Positions 55,101-64,000 of a DNA stretch of 64,000 bases are shown in pieces; position 1 is the stretch's first letter; each line of letters begins with the position of its first letter. Below the pieces are notes generated by a model. That model was not told the DNA's origin, made no database searches, and worked only from the letters and a program-made list of their open reading frames with translations. The stretch is taken from positions 868,001 through 932,000 of the forward strand of contig JAVHNS010000013.1 of NCBI GenBank assembly GCA_036872755.1, written 5' to 3'. Made by a program: the position numbers and the translations under genes. The stretch comes from Orbilia blumenaviensis (lineage: Eukaryota > Ascomycota > Orbiliomycetes > Orbiliales > Orbiliaceae).

Positions 55101-56648
55101 TTTTCGTCTTCTTTGAAGTTTTTGATTGAAGTAGAGGAGCTAGAAAGACATGTGCGACGAAAAGGAATTTGCTCGAATGAAGGAAGATGGCCATGGAATT
55201 TATAAAAAATTTCTAGCGCATAGAGTTTCTATGGTAGAGCATGGGGTAGAGCATGGGGTAGCGAGATTTTAAGGTCTTAAAATCCGTATACCAGGGCGGT
55301 GGGGATCGATCTTCTTCTTCTTTTTTTTTTTTTTTTCCTTTCTGCATCTTCTTTCAGTGAGATGGTACCTACTTCAATTCCTGGTAGCAGTGGGGGCGGC
55401 AATGCAGTGTGCGATAACTTTAACTTTGTGAGCTTTGGCCGTGATAGGCTGACACTCGGAGAGGTGGTACAGCATGCGTTACTAATGTCTAAACGTGACA
55501 GCGACGTCGCTCAAGAATATGCAAGTCTGTAAGTCATAAGATAGATGCATGCATGGGATCTCGGTCGACTGGAAATTGACCTATGGCGGAATTTTGTTGA
55601 ATCACTGATTCAGTTAAATTCTTTATTCTTTACGTACGTCCTGAACTACCCCATGTTGCAGGTAGTTACTAATTGGTACCATTGGTTTGGATCTTAGCTT
55701 CCATTTAGCTAGCATGTTAACTTGTGCTGTCTTGGGGGTCCCTGGAGCTCATTTAGAATTCGATTTCACTTCCCATTGGGCGCGCACGTCCACTTCGATG
55801 CAGAATATTCCGTGGCTGGCCGCGCGGACCGCCGCAGTTTTCAGCTTCATCGAATCACGAGTATCGATATCCATTGGAAGAGCGGGGAAGTGGGAAGCTT
55901 TCGTTTGAACCATCGGATTCCGGTTCTCAAACCTTAGCTTTATCGTGCACCCTGCACTCGAGCTGCAGACAGCATTGTCGGGTGAATTTTTTCATTTGCG
56001 GGTTTAGCATTTTCTTCCCTCAACATGTTGGAACGGCACATGCCGAGTTCATGCAGTTCATATTTCAACATTCTCAGGCTTGTGCGAATTAGACTATGCT
56101 CGGAAGGTGGCCTGGTAGGTGGAGTTCCTCAAATCTCGGTCGTTCGGTTAATAAGCTCGTGGTGGGCAAGTGAGGGGTCGAGCCGTTTCGGAATGTCTGC
56201 CCACAAGAGATTTAACCGGGCCGATCATCGTTGGCCGCGTGAAGGCCGAGAACTCGGGTGGGGGAATCGATTTTCGCAAGGCAGGCACGGAATCGGTGTG
56301 CCGTGGAGAAGATGAGCTCCGTTTGACACGGCTATAGTTGACGTGTAGTATATACAGTATGATGTAACCAATTGGCTAAGGTAAATGACAGTAACAAAAA
56401 GGACCCAGGAGAACGCCAGTTTTATGTATAATGTGGGGTTGAGACAGCTCGTAGTATAAACACCCATTACCTTAGTATGTATCGACTTGGGTAGACATAG
56501 TCTCCTCGGGCTCAACAATTCCCGTAGTCTCGATCGGCACCGACGGCTGCTCCTACCAAGAATTTCGTATTGTTCGGGCCGAGTTCCCAATCTCTAGAAG
56601 AGCTCACCGATCGGGATTCCGTTCCGTCTTGAAGCTGTTCGGCTTCTT
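55101..56648. other. Permease promoter and MIM2 3' flank
   Basis: A minus-strand TATAAAT lies at 55204-55198, about 100 bases before the permease start. A 12-bp unit (GTAGAGCATGGG) is duplicated in tandem at about 55,233-55,260. A T-rich run lies near 55,320-55,336. The remaining frames on both strands are not supported as genes. Confidence 0.5.
55198..55204 (-). promoter_or_regulatory. TATA box of the MFS permease gene
   Basis: TATAAAT on the minus strand, about 98 bases upstream of the ATG at 55100. The position suits a regulated fungal transporter promoter. Motif seen; function inferred. Confidence 0.45.
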
Positions 56649-57065
56649 TCATATTGGCGCTGAGGCTATAGCGACAGCCCCTACCCCTCCAGCAGCAAAC
56701 TCGGCTTTCGATGTGATGACTACATCAACAGGATATTTCCACTCCATAGCTTTACCCCAGACTGAAATACCCCCATATATTAGCAATTCATATCTTAGAG
56801 TCGCCGGCTGGATGGATCAGCAGCAGTAGTCGAAGGAATCCATACCCCAAAAGGCACATCGTCTCCCCAGCCACTTCCCTGCAAAAGGGACTACAACCAT
56901 GGTTAAGAGCATCTCCAACTGCTTGATCGACTCTTGCCACTCGAGTTCTGCGTCTGACTCATCGCGTTCTGTACTCTCGGAAGCGATGGATGCGACGTCG
57001 TGGTCCGGATCAGTCGATGCTTCGAGGTAGGAGCTTGTCTGGCTTTGGGATAGGTCTGCCGACAT
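56649..57065 (-). CDS. MIM2: Mim2-like mitochondrial outer-membrane import subunit
   Basis: Two exons, 57065-56846 and 56761-56649 (333 nt, 110 residues), with an 84-nt intron (GTATGG donor, TTTCAG acceptor). Mim2 with Mim1 forms the MIM complex that inserts alpha-helical proteins into the mitochondrial outer membrane. The first 45 residues are Ser/Asp/Glu-rich. A single membrane segment follows (LEMLLTMVVVPFAGKWLGRR), in the conserved GKxxGRR context, then an aromatic block FWVWGKAMEWKYP that only appears after splicing, and an Ala/Gly-rich end. The unspliced frame ends after a spurious FWGMDSFDYCC. Small size, one helix followed by positive charges, and the trailing Trp/Tyr block fit fungal Mim2; the family call is from memory. 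Divergent from SAS10, 329 bases apart. Confidence 0.7.
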
Positions 57066-57394
57066 GCTGAATGGGAAGCCGAAATGGAGGAAAGTGAGGG
57101 GTTCTCGCGTAGGTTGTTAATAGAAACGTAGAATGGTTAGCTGAATCGCATGTTCAGGTACTCGTGCTTAGGACGTGAAATTGAAGCTCTTCGTCAAGAT
57201 CGTATCTATTGTAGGCGGGCTGAGGCTCATAGGTGTTGTGCGTAATTGATTCCCGCCCAAGCCATGTTTCGGTCTTGGCATGTCGCTAAAACCACCAACT
57301 TTAAAAAAAAAAAATTTCGCTGGAAGAACAGTATCTTGAGAAAATCACCATCTGCTACGAAATACCTTCACAATTACCAACAGAACCACCAAAT
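57066..57394. promoter_or_regulatory. Bidirectional promoter between MIM2 and SAS10
   Basis: 329 bases between two divergent start codons. An A13-type run lies at about 57,302-57,314 on the SAS10 side. No TATA box stands out. Confidence 0.45.
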
Positions 57395-59365
57395 ATGGCG
57401 AAGAAGCATAAGCGCTCTAGTGGCGCAACATCTAAGGCTTCAGATCCCCGACCGATCGACCCTTCGGATGCTAAATTGGGGAAGAAATTAACGACATACA
57501 AAGACGTCGCCGACTCCGAGGATGAGTTTTATATAAATCAAGATCGCATTGCGTTTGACGAAGACCCTGCTGCGAAACGGAGAAGACTGAATCGCGACGC
57601 TGCTTTCGATAGCGACGAAGAAGAATTAGACATCGAAGGTTTACCTTCTGAAGAAGACTCAGACGATGACGAGGAAGAGATTACAGGTAGAGCCAATGGT
57701 GCTGGCGTATCGGATGATGACGAGGAAGATAGTGATGAGGAAGAACAAGATGAATACGCCGACTGGGGTCAATCTAAGAAAAGCTACTATGGAGCCAACG
57801 ATTTCGAGAACGAGGAGGACGCAGAGATGGAAGAAGCAGAGGCACGACGGATACAGCAGAAACAGCTACAATCGATGTCCGCTAAGGATTTCGGTGTCGA
57901 CGAAGACGAATGGAATGGAACCAGTTCCACCACCGCGGTCGAAGGAACAACAAAAGCAAAACAAAGCACAGCAGCTCTAGACGACCTCGACCTGGATAAC
58001 GTTGGAAAAGCGAAAAAGATCACGATCCCAGCCTCGGAAAAGGATAAACTTGAGCTGCTGAACGTACTACACCCAGAATTCGAGCCTTTACGACAAGAAT
58101 ACCTACGTCTCGCGCCGACATACGAGGATGTTATGGCAAAAGGCAAAGACAAGTCAAATAGGGCATCTCTCGCGAGAAGAAAGTGGATTGTTTTGTCGGC
58201 TTACCTGGGGGTGCTGAGTATGTACTTTGCATTTCTGAACCAACCTAGGGAGAAAGGAACAGTTGTGGAGTTAAGGGATCATGAGATCATGGAAGTGATT
58301 CTAAAGTGGAGGCTGGAATGGTTGAAAATAGAAGATGAAAAGGAGGGGCAAACACCAGAGCCCGAAGATGTGGAGAGATCAATGGGAGATATGAGTATAG
58401 ACGACGATGAAGATGATGAAGATGACATAGATGATGATATGAGCGTGGACGATGAAGAAGAGGAAGATAAAGAGGAAGTTGTCAAGCCTATTCAGGCAAA
58501 GCCAAGGAAAGATACCAACGGTACAAAAGAAAAGACAAAATCATCTTCGTCGATATCCGCTAAAGAAGCCAAACGTCTTGCCAAAGCCGACGACAGTCTT
58601 GCGGATCTTGCGAACCTCCTCCCTTCCACCACAACCCGCCAAAAACCAAAGAATCCCAAAGCCGCCGTCCAGTTCCGCGCTTCTGATGATTTTGGGGACG
58701 AAGACGTGTTATACTCCTCTGATGCAGAAGAAAAAGCTAAAAGGAAGAAATCCTTGCGATTCTACACCGCTCAAATCCACCAGAAATCCAACAAGCGGGC
58801 GCTTGCCGGTCGTGATGCTGGAGGCGACGCTGACCTACCTCGAAAGGAAAGGAATAAAGACCGCCAAGAACGACTTAATGCAGATGCTAAGAAGCGTGGG
58901 TTGAGCGGGGACTTGGGTGCTGACCTGGGCGACGATAGCGACTACGATAACGATCTTACGAGTGCACGGGCCCTGAAATCACAGATTGAGGACGACGGGC
59001 TGGCCGGTGATGAAGATGCATTGGATTACTACAACGCTGTGGCCTCGAAATCACTGATGGATAAGATGAAGAAGAAGCTACAGAAAGAAGCAGCACAGAC
59101 GAAGGAACGAGTGGTCGAGACCGAGACAATTGATCCATCGACAGGGAAACGTGCAATTGGATATACAATCGAGAAGAACAAGGGCTTAACACCGCATAGG
59201 AAGAAGGACGTGAGAAATCCTAGGGTTAAAAAGAGGAAGAAGTTTGAAGCAGCGAAGAAGAAATTGGGCAGTAAGAAAGCAGTTTATAAAGCTCCTACAG
59301 GGGCATATAGTGGCGAGGCGACGGGTATCAGGACGAGGATCATAAAATCTACCAAGTTTTCTTAG
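57395..59365 (+). CDS. SAS10: Sas10/Utp3, SSU processome component
   Basis: Single-exon, 656 residues. Utp3/Sas10 is a nucleolar subunit of the small-subunit processome, needed for early 18S pre-rRNA cleavages; it was first found as a silencing factor in yeast. Landmarks: a basic MAKKHKR start; several acidic Asp/Glu tracts; the conserved SYYGANDFENEED block; the Sas10/Utp3/C1D-type helical domain (LLNVLHPEFEPLRQEYLRL..., about 215-330); further acidic and basic blocks; and the Sas10 C-terminal domain (about 575-656) with GKRAIGYTIEKNKGLTP, KKDVRNPRVKKRKKFE and the end YSGEATGIRTRIIKSTKFS, which is nearly invariant in eukaryotes. Length is close to yeast Sas10 (610). No introns. Confidence 0.95.
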   Translation: MAKKHKRSSGATSKASDPRPIDPSDAKLGKKLTTYKDVADSEDEFYINQDRIAFDEDPAAKRRRLNRDAAFDSDEEELDIEGLPSEEDSDDDEEEITGRANGAGVSDDDEEDSDEEEQDEYADWGQSKKSYYGANDFENEEDAEMEEAEARRIQQKQLQSMSAKDFGVDEDEWNGTSSTTAVEGTTKAKQSTAALDDLDLDNVGKAKKITIPASEKDKLELLNVLHPEFEPLRQEYLRLAPTYEDVMAKGKDKSNRASLARRKWIVLSAYLGVLSMYFAFLNQPREKGTVVELRDHEIMEVILKWRLEWLKIEDEKEGQTPEPEDVERSMGDMSIDDDEDDEDDIDDDMSVDDEEEEDKEEVVKPIQAKPRKDTNGTKEKTKSSSSISAKEAKRLAKADDSLADLANLLPSTTTRQKPKNPKAAVQFRASDDFGDEDVLYSSDAEEKAKRKKSLRFYTAQIHQKSNKRALAGRDAGGDADLPRKERNKDRQERLNADAKKRGLSGDLGADLGDDSDYDNDLTSARALKSQIEDDGLAGDEDALDYYNAVASKSLMDKMKKKLQKEAAQTKERVVETETIDPSTGKRAIGYTIEKNKGLTPHRKKDVRNPRVKKRKKFEAAKKKLGSKKAVYKAPTGAYSGEATGIRTRIIKSTKFS

Positions 59366-59736
59366 AAATAGCACCTCGGCTTTTTCGTACGGGTGCATGT
59401 ACAGAGAGGGGGCGCCCAGGGTTGTATATGTATTAATGCTGAGATGTTGTATACTATTGCTCGGTAGTTACTTATTGACTACCTATCTACTGCGATATTG
59501 GCCAGGGTCTGTTGTATGATAGTAGAGTAGAGAGGCTAATTATTATTGGGCCGCTCAGTCCACTTTCGTTCCTTTCGCTGTTGGATAATATCGTAATGCT
59601 CCATTCTGTCATGCGGCTTTGGTTGGTCCCCAGTCAAATGCGGTCCATTCCGCTTGTCGCAGCCCCCCATAAATAGTGGCACACCCCAGCCAACAACTAC
59701 CAGCTTTACTACTTTCAACCACCTCCCGCGTTCACG
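59366..59736. other. SAS10 3' flank and PLD-like gene promoter
   Basis: 371 bases between tandem plus-strand genes. Nothing distinctive beyond a short AT-rich stretch. Confidence 0.5.
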
Positions 59737-61581
59737 ATGGCGACCACGACCATCGCTACTACGGCTAGTGCTACTACAGTCGACGACCAAATCCTCCCCT
59801 CATCAGTGCCCCTTCGAAATTCGCGACCTATCCCTACCAGCGTTCCCAGCGATCCAGCCTTCTCAAACCTGTCGCCAAAACTGAAATCATGGTTCAACCA
59901 ACGCAACCTCTCACCAACCCACAAACGCATCGCCCATGCCTTCTACACGACATTATCTTCACACTCACAGGACACGCATTCTTCAAAACATAAATTTCAA
60001 TCCAATTTAGAACGTCTACGGCTTTCTCGGCTCGACAATCCTTCTTCGGCCACACATCCTATTGAGGATCTCCTTAGTTCCTCATATATTGAGGATTATA
60101 CAGTTGGAACTGGCGAGTCCCTGACTAACTTCCAGTGCACAAAACTGTTGGAAGCTGAAAATGAAATTATTATCGTCACTGGGTTTTTAAACCCTACGTC
60201 TGCCTCTGTTAAGGCTTTGAACCGAACAATCGAGATTTTGGCGACACGGCAAACACTAAAGAGTGTGAGAAGGGGCACAGATACTGTGTTGAAGATGCAT
60301 ATTTGTTTCTCTTCTAGTGGATTCCTACAAAAGATTTTGCACACCAAAAACCCTAAAGGAAGGATTTGGAAAGAAAAGGAATGGAAAAAGCTGGGGCTTG
60401 GTGATCCGAAGTATCTAAAGGGAAGAGTGGATTTGACAGTCAAAAGCATATTTGTACGACCCGTGGGATTATTACACGGGAAGTACATGATTGTGGACCG
60501 CAAAATCTTGGTAGTGCCTAGTTGTAACTTGAGCTGGGAAGAGTGGCTCGAGGGTGCAACAACATACTTACGGTATCCCGAAGATAGCCCGGATTGTGTG
60601 GTAAAGAAATTTGTGGAGTATTGGGAGAGTGTTTGGAGATACGGGGAGGAAGCCGGGCCCGATAGATTTGAAGGAGTAGTAGAGCGATTTCCAGCAGTCA
60701 ATTCTAATGAGGGTGGTGGATCGATCGTGCTGGAAAGACCAAGGGGAACGAGTATTGAGAGGAGAGGATGGGAAGGTTTTGTTCCAACAGTATTTCTACC
60801 CCATCCCGAGAGTGGGAGCTTCCCACCAATCTGGCCGTTCGGAGAGGTTGAGGCTGTATGGAAGATATTAAGAGGGTTGATGGGTGTAGTTTTTGAGAAG
60901 GGTGGGAGAGATGACGAATATCTTGGAAACCCACAAAATGCATTTTGGATGGCGGCAATTGAGGGGGCAGAAAAGTCAATTTATGTGCATACCCCGAATG
61001 TCACGGCAAAGCCCTTAATTGATGCTCTAACGAGAGCCGTCAAGAGAGGGGTGACGGTGGAGATTGTGACATCGATGGGTATGATGAAGTGGGAGCAGCT
61101 TGTGACCGCAGGAACTACGACAGATAAGTGTTTGCAAAAAATGGTGGGTGAAATAGCAAATTGGAAGGGAACACTAGATGAAGAAGAAGGCATGACAGAA
61201 GGGGGGCTTTGGATTTACCGGTATAATGCAACGAAAAGGCCACAGCTACCACCCTTTGTCAAGCAGCCTGGAGACAACCACAAGCTGACATGGTACGATA
61301 AGAGTCACGTTAAATGCCTGATCGTGGATGAAGAAGTTGTGGTACTGGGATCTGGAAATTTTGATCGGGCCAGCTGGGTCACGAGCCAGGAAGTTAACGT
61401 GGGATTATTCTTAGATAACGCCAGGGCTGGAAGGGTCAGACAAGCGTTAGTGGATGCATTGGCCGGGAGATTGGAGGTATTTGAAGGGAGTGGATGGGTT
61501 CAAGGGGGTGAAGGAGACTACGAGTACAACTACGGAGTGGATGCTATCCCAAGGAGGAAGAGAGATGCTTCGCAACCATAA
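59737..61581 (+). CDS. Phospholipase D-like protein with two HKD motifs
   Basis: Single-exon, 614 residues. PLD-superfamily enzymes use paired HxKxxxxD motifs for phosphodiester hydrolysis or transfer. Motif 1 is H247-G-K249-YMIV-D254, in an unusual setting: the usual GSxN that follows reads PSCN. Motif 2 is H524-V-K526-CLIV-D531, followed by a canonical GSGNFDRASW. The arrangement and motif 2 resemble cardiolipin-synthase-type (PLDc_2) proteins. I see no transmembrane segment or presequence, and the N-terminal 50 residues are Thr/Ser/Pro-rich. The substrate is unknown; lipid or nucleic-acid phosphodiester are both possible. The closest alternative, tyrosyl-DNA phosphodiesterase, lacks the HKD aspartate, which is present here, so that is unlikely. 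Confidence 0.85.
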   Translation: MATTTIATTASATTVDDQILPSSVPLRNSRPIPTSVPSDPAFSNLSPKLKSWFNQRNLSPTHKRIAHAFYTTLSSHSQDTHSSKHKFQSNLERLRLSRLDNPSSATHPIEDLLSSSYIEDYTVGTGESLTNFQCTKLLEAENEIIIVTGFLNPTSASVKALNRTIEILATRQTLKSVRRGTDTVLKMHICFSSSGFLQKILHTKNPKGRIWKEKEWKKLGLGDPKYLKGRVDLTVKSIFVRPVGLLHGKYMIVDRKILVVPSCNLSWEEWLEGATTYLRYPEDSPDCVVKKFVEYWESVWRYGEEAGPDRFEGVVERFPAVNSNEGGGSIVLERPRGTSIERRGWEGFVPTVFLPHPESGSFPPIWPFGEVEAVWKILRGLMGVVFEKGGRDDEYLGNPQNAFWMAAIEGAEKSIYVHTPNVTAKPLIDALTRAVKRGVTVEIVTSMGMMKWEQLVTAGTTTDKCLQKMVGEIANWKGTLDEEEGMTEGGLWIYRYNATKRPQLPPFVKQPGDNHKLTWYDKSHVKCLIVDEEVVVLGSGNFDRASWVTSQEVNVGLFLDNARAGRVRQALVDALAGRLEVFEGSGWVQGGEGDYEYNYGVDAIPRRKRDASQP

Positions 61582-63389
61582 ACTCAGCTTACATCTCCAT
61601 TTTGATTCGCTATGGCATGCATTCTTTCGTCGTTTAACGAGCGGGTCTCCAGCTGGCGTTTTCTATTACATTTAATTAGCGTCCCTATCAACATCAGTCT
61701 TTGCATCAGTGTTCTCGTTAGCCTCGGCCGCCGAGACTATATTTTCTTTCCTTCTTGTAATGTTTAATACCACCCGCGTTTTCCATGATTACATTATCGA
61801 GGACCTATCCAGACCATCGCAAGACTGCAGTGTTGAATTGAGCGTACGGTTTGCAACCTGCAGATTGCCATTTTTATCCGCGGCTATGTCGACAATCATA
61901 ATGGCAATGGCCTCACGTATAAACAAAGTACATTTAAATTTGGGCCCTAGGTGCCTGTGTAGGAGGTAAATAAACAAATATGAATGCTACTCTGTAATAC
62001 ATATGGGTCCGTTAGACGTAGATCCGTTAAACGTAGGTCATATCATGCTATAAGTTTTTAAATGTAGTCAGATATGCCAGATCAACGGGCGGAATACGTA
62101 TTGATTTCAAATAAACTATAGTGTTAGAATTCCTGTTGTTTAAATTTTGGAAAAGGCAAAGAAAGAAAAGCCGTATGTAACAAGATACAAACAATTCTGC
62201 AAAGAGCCCGGAGTATGGGCACAGCATGCGGCGACGCATTAATCCAATGTTCCCTGGTCTTGTCGTGTTGTCTAGTTTCAATGAGGCCAATTGATCCTAA
62301 ACATCGCTACACTTATAATTATCTTGGTTCATATCGTCGTAACGCTTCACGGTACCAAGCCCCTGTAATGCATTTCATGACGCGTGATATACTACCTGTA
62401 TATGAGTACGCAGCTCTCCTCATTGAGAGTAAAACCCCTATATGTATCGATATCCTACATCTGGTATAGTTAGATCTCAATGATGCGTTGAACATCTAAA
62501 ATACCACAAAATGGTCCAGCCTCGCCCAGCATAGATTGAGGCCACATACGTGGCTGGTGCAGCCCTATGCATGCAGCAAGTCCACAGGGCTTGTCGCGAG
62601 CCTGCTCCGGAAATGGTAGAATCTCGAGTAACGTTTCAGCCCTTCGACATGGGCATAAGATTACCCAATGTACCGTCCATTTCTGACTGATTAGCATCTA
62701 ATCGGTGTATCTGACTGCATATAATCCAGTCGTACCATGTATCCAGACATCAGCTTCAAGGCGCATTGCATTGCCCCTCGCCAGCTCAGGCTGAATCGTG
62801 TCCAATCCCACCCCACTCCTATCTTGACTGTGGGACCTGTGTATACCTCATTGCATCTGGTCCGCCATTTCCTTTGTCCAAATGTTACGTACAGGTACTT
62901 CGATAAAATATTATATAACGCGGGAGCATAAAGCTCCCCAGCCTCTCACGGTTTATATACCTGCTGTCGGGTGTTCCTGCTCGAAGCGGCCCTTAGTATC
63001 GTAGCCAAGCGACATAGCACCGAAGATTGTAGCTCCCCGCTCTGCTCCTGTAACCCCTCCACTCCACTGCAGCGAATTGCTTAGCGCTCGCAGCCCAAAC
63101 TAGCCAACAAGACCGTTCCAGCGACTCCCCCTTTTAGTTAATAGCAAGAAGTACCATTTCTCCGCTTCTGAAGCTTATTTTCTCTCTGGATTTTCCCATC
63201 ACTGTATCATTATCTGTTTCTTTCCTCGTCATTATCCTTTTCTTCTTCTTCGTTGGTGGAAACCAGCATCAACAGCAGATAATAATAGAATTCGGCAACA
63301 CATTAGATAAACCCCTCGCCCCTCCAACTCCAGTTCATTTGGGTCGTTAGATTATCTGCCGGCACGCCAGACCCCGATCCAAAGACGCG
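61582..63389. other. Intergenic and mpkA promoter/leader
   Basis: About 1.8 kb without a credible gene. The last 250 bases are pyrimidine-rich (about 63,175-63,260), as expected for the promoter or leader of the MAP kinase gene. Confidence 0.5.
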
Positions 63390-64000
63390 ATGGATCCCCT
63401 TCAGAACCGCAAACTGTTTAGAGTCTTTAACCAGGACTTTATTGTCGATGAACGGTATACCGTGACCAAGGAGCTCGGACAGGGTGCTTATGGCATCGTC
63501 TGGTAGGTCGCCGTCCACTTGTTACCCCGCCAGATGCGATCCTGTGAGAGGACCCGATAAACCGGGGATACGCGAACGTCCCACAAGTTATCGGGTATCT
63601 AGTGCGCCTTCGACCTTGAGTTTCAGGCGTGTCAATGGAATGGGATTCTCGAGAATTCGTTTTCATACTTGAGTTAGTTTGTATTGGAGGCTAATCATAA
63701 GTCGATGAGGATAGTGCGGCTCAGAATCACACAACCGGCGAGGGTATTGCAGTGAAGAAGGTCACCAATGTCTTCTCGAAGAAGATTTTAGCAAAGAGGG
63801 CATTGAGGGAGATCAAGCTCCTCCAGCACTTCAGAGGGCACAGAAACGTGAGTGCATACCGATGTCCTCGGGGTAGTTCCGTACTGAGTTTCATTGCTGA
63901 CTGAGGGTGAAGATTACATGTCTCTATGATATGGATATTCCAAAGCCTGATAACTTCAACGAAGTTTACCTTTATGAAGGTATGTCTATGTATCAAAAGT
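63390..64000 (+). CDS. mpkA: Slt2/MpkA-type cell-wall-integrity MAP kinase (5' part)
   Basis: Truncated by the window edge. Exons seen: 63390-63502, 63715-63847, 63913-63979; introns of 212 and 65 nt, and a third starts with GTATGT at 63980. The encoded 104 residues begin [23 protein letters not shown], then the Gly-rich loop GQGAYGIV, the catalytic-lysine context [27 protein letters not shown], and ITCLYDMDI. Slt2/MpkA is the terminal kinase of the PKC-Bck1-Mkk1 pathway and controls wall synthesis. The [12 protein letters not shown] segment and the [15 protein letters not shown] context distinguish this subfamily from Fus3/Kss1 and Hog1 types. The kinase core and TEY activation loop lie outside the window. 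Confidence 0.93.

Noticed and set aside
1..64000. Transposable elements or CRISPR arrays
   Set aside because: No transposase, integrase or reverse transcriptase motifs, terminal repeats or spaced direct repeats were found by eye; short decayed copies cannot be excluded without a repeat library search.

Overview
The window is a stretch of filamentous ascomycete (Pezizomycotina) nuclear genome. The evidence is a WetA-type conidiation regulator, short GT-AG introns (about 50-260 nt) with CTAAC/CTGAT-like branch sites, an initiator tRNA with fungal features, and a cell-wall-integrity MAP kinase of the Slt2/MpkA type. I cannot place it below subphylum from sequence alone. I see no transposase, reverse transcriptase, CRISPR array or prokaryotic operon.

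Layout: 1-4.5 kb is gene-poor and ends in the wetA promoter; wetA (+) is at 4.5-6.8 kb. A 5 kb AT-rich gap follows. Next are three minus-strand genes: a fungal mitochondrial membrane protein, the seven-exon SM protein SLY1, and a small coiled-coil protein. From 21.2-25.7 kb (+) runs a large three-exon gene whose TFIIS-N domain, RVxF-type PP1-docking motif and CCCH finger identify it as a fungal PNUTS/Ppn1. From 27-39 kb lie six minus-strand genes: a secreted Ser/Thr-rich protein, a Ser/His-repeat protein, and four otherwise unrelated-looking proteins that share one domain of about 55 residues. That shared domain is the most novel signal in the window. From 40.5-42.6 kb are two poorly recognised spliced genes, one with 54 consecutive GAA codons. 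RACK1/Cpc2 (+, 43.3-44.8 kb) carries a U24-like box C/D snoRNA in its third intron, the same host-guest pair as yeast ASC1/snR24. An FHA-domain tail-anchored protein (-), an initiator tRNA-Met (-) and a Dal5-family MFS permease (-) follow. The right end has MIM2 (-) divergent from SAS10/UTP3 (+), a two-HKD phospholipase D-like protein (+), and the 5' part of the Slt2/MpkA MAP kinase, cut by the window edge.

Most recognised genes are unrelated housekeeping functions: ER-Golgi fusion, mitochondrial outer-membrane biogenesis, 18S rRNA processing, translation scaffolding, transcription termination via PP1, and cell-wall signalling. They are simply neighbours. The only region that looks like a linked set is the 27-39 kb minus-strand block of lineage-specific genes. 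Exon coordinates below were derived by hand from splice signals, reading-frame continuity and family conservation. All joined CDS lengths were checked to be multiples of three.
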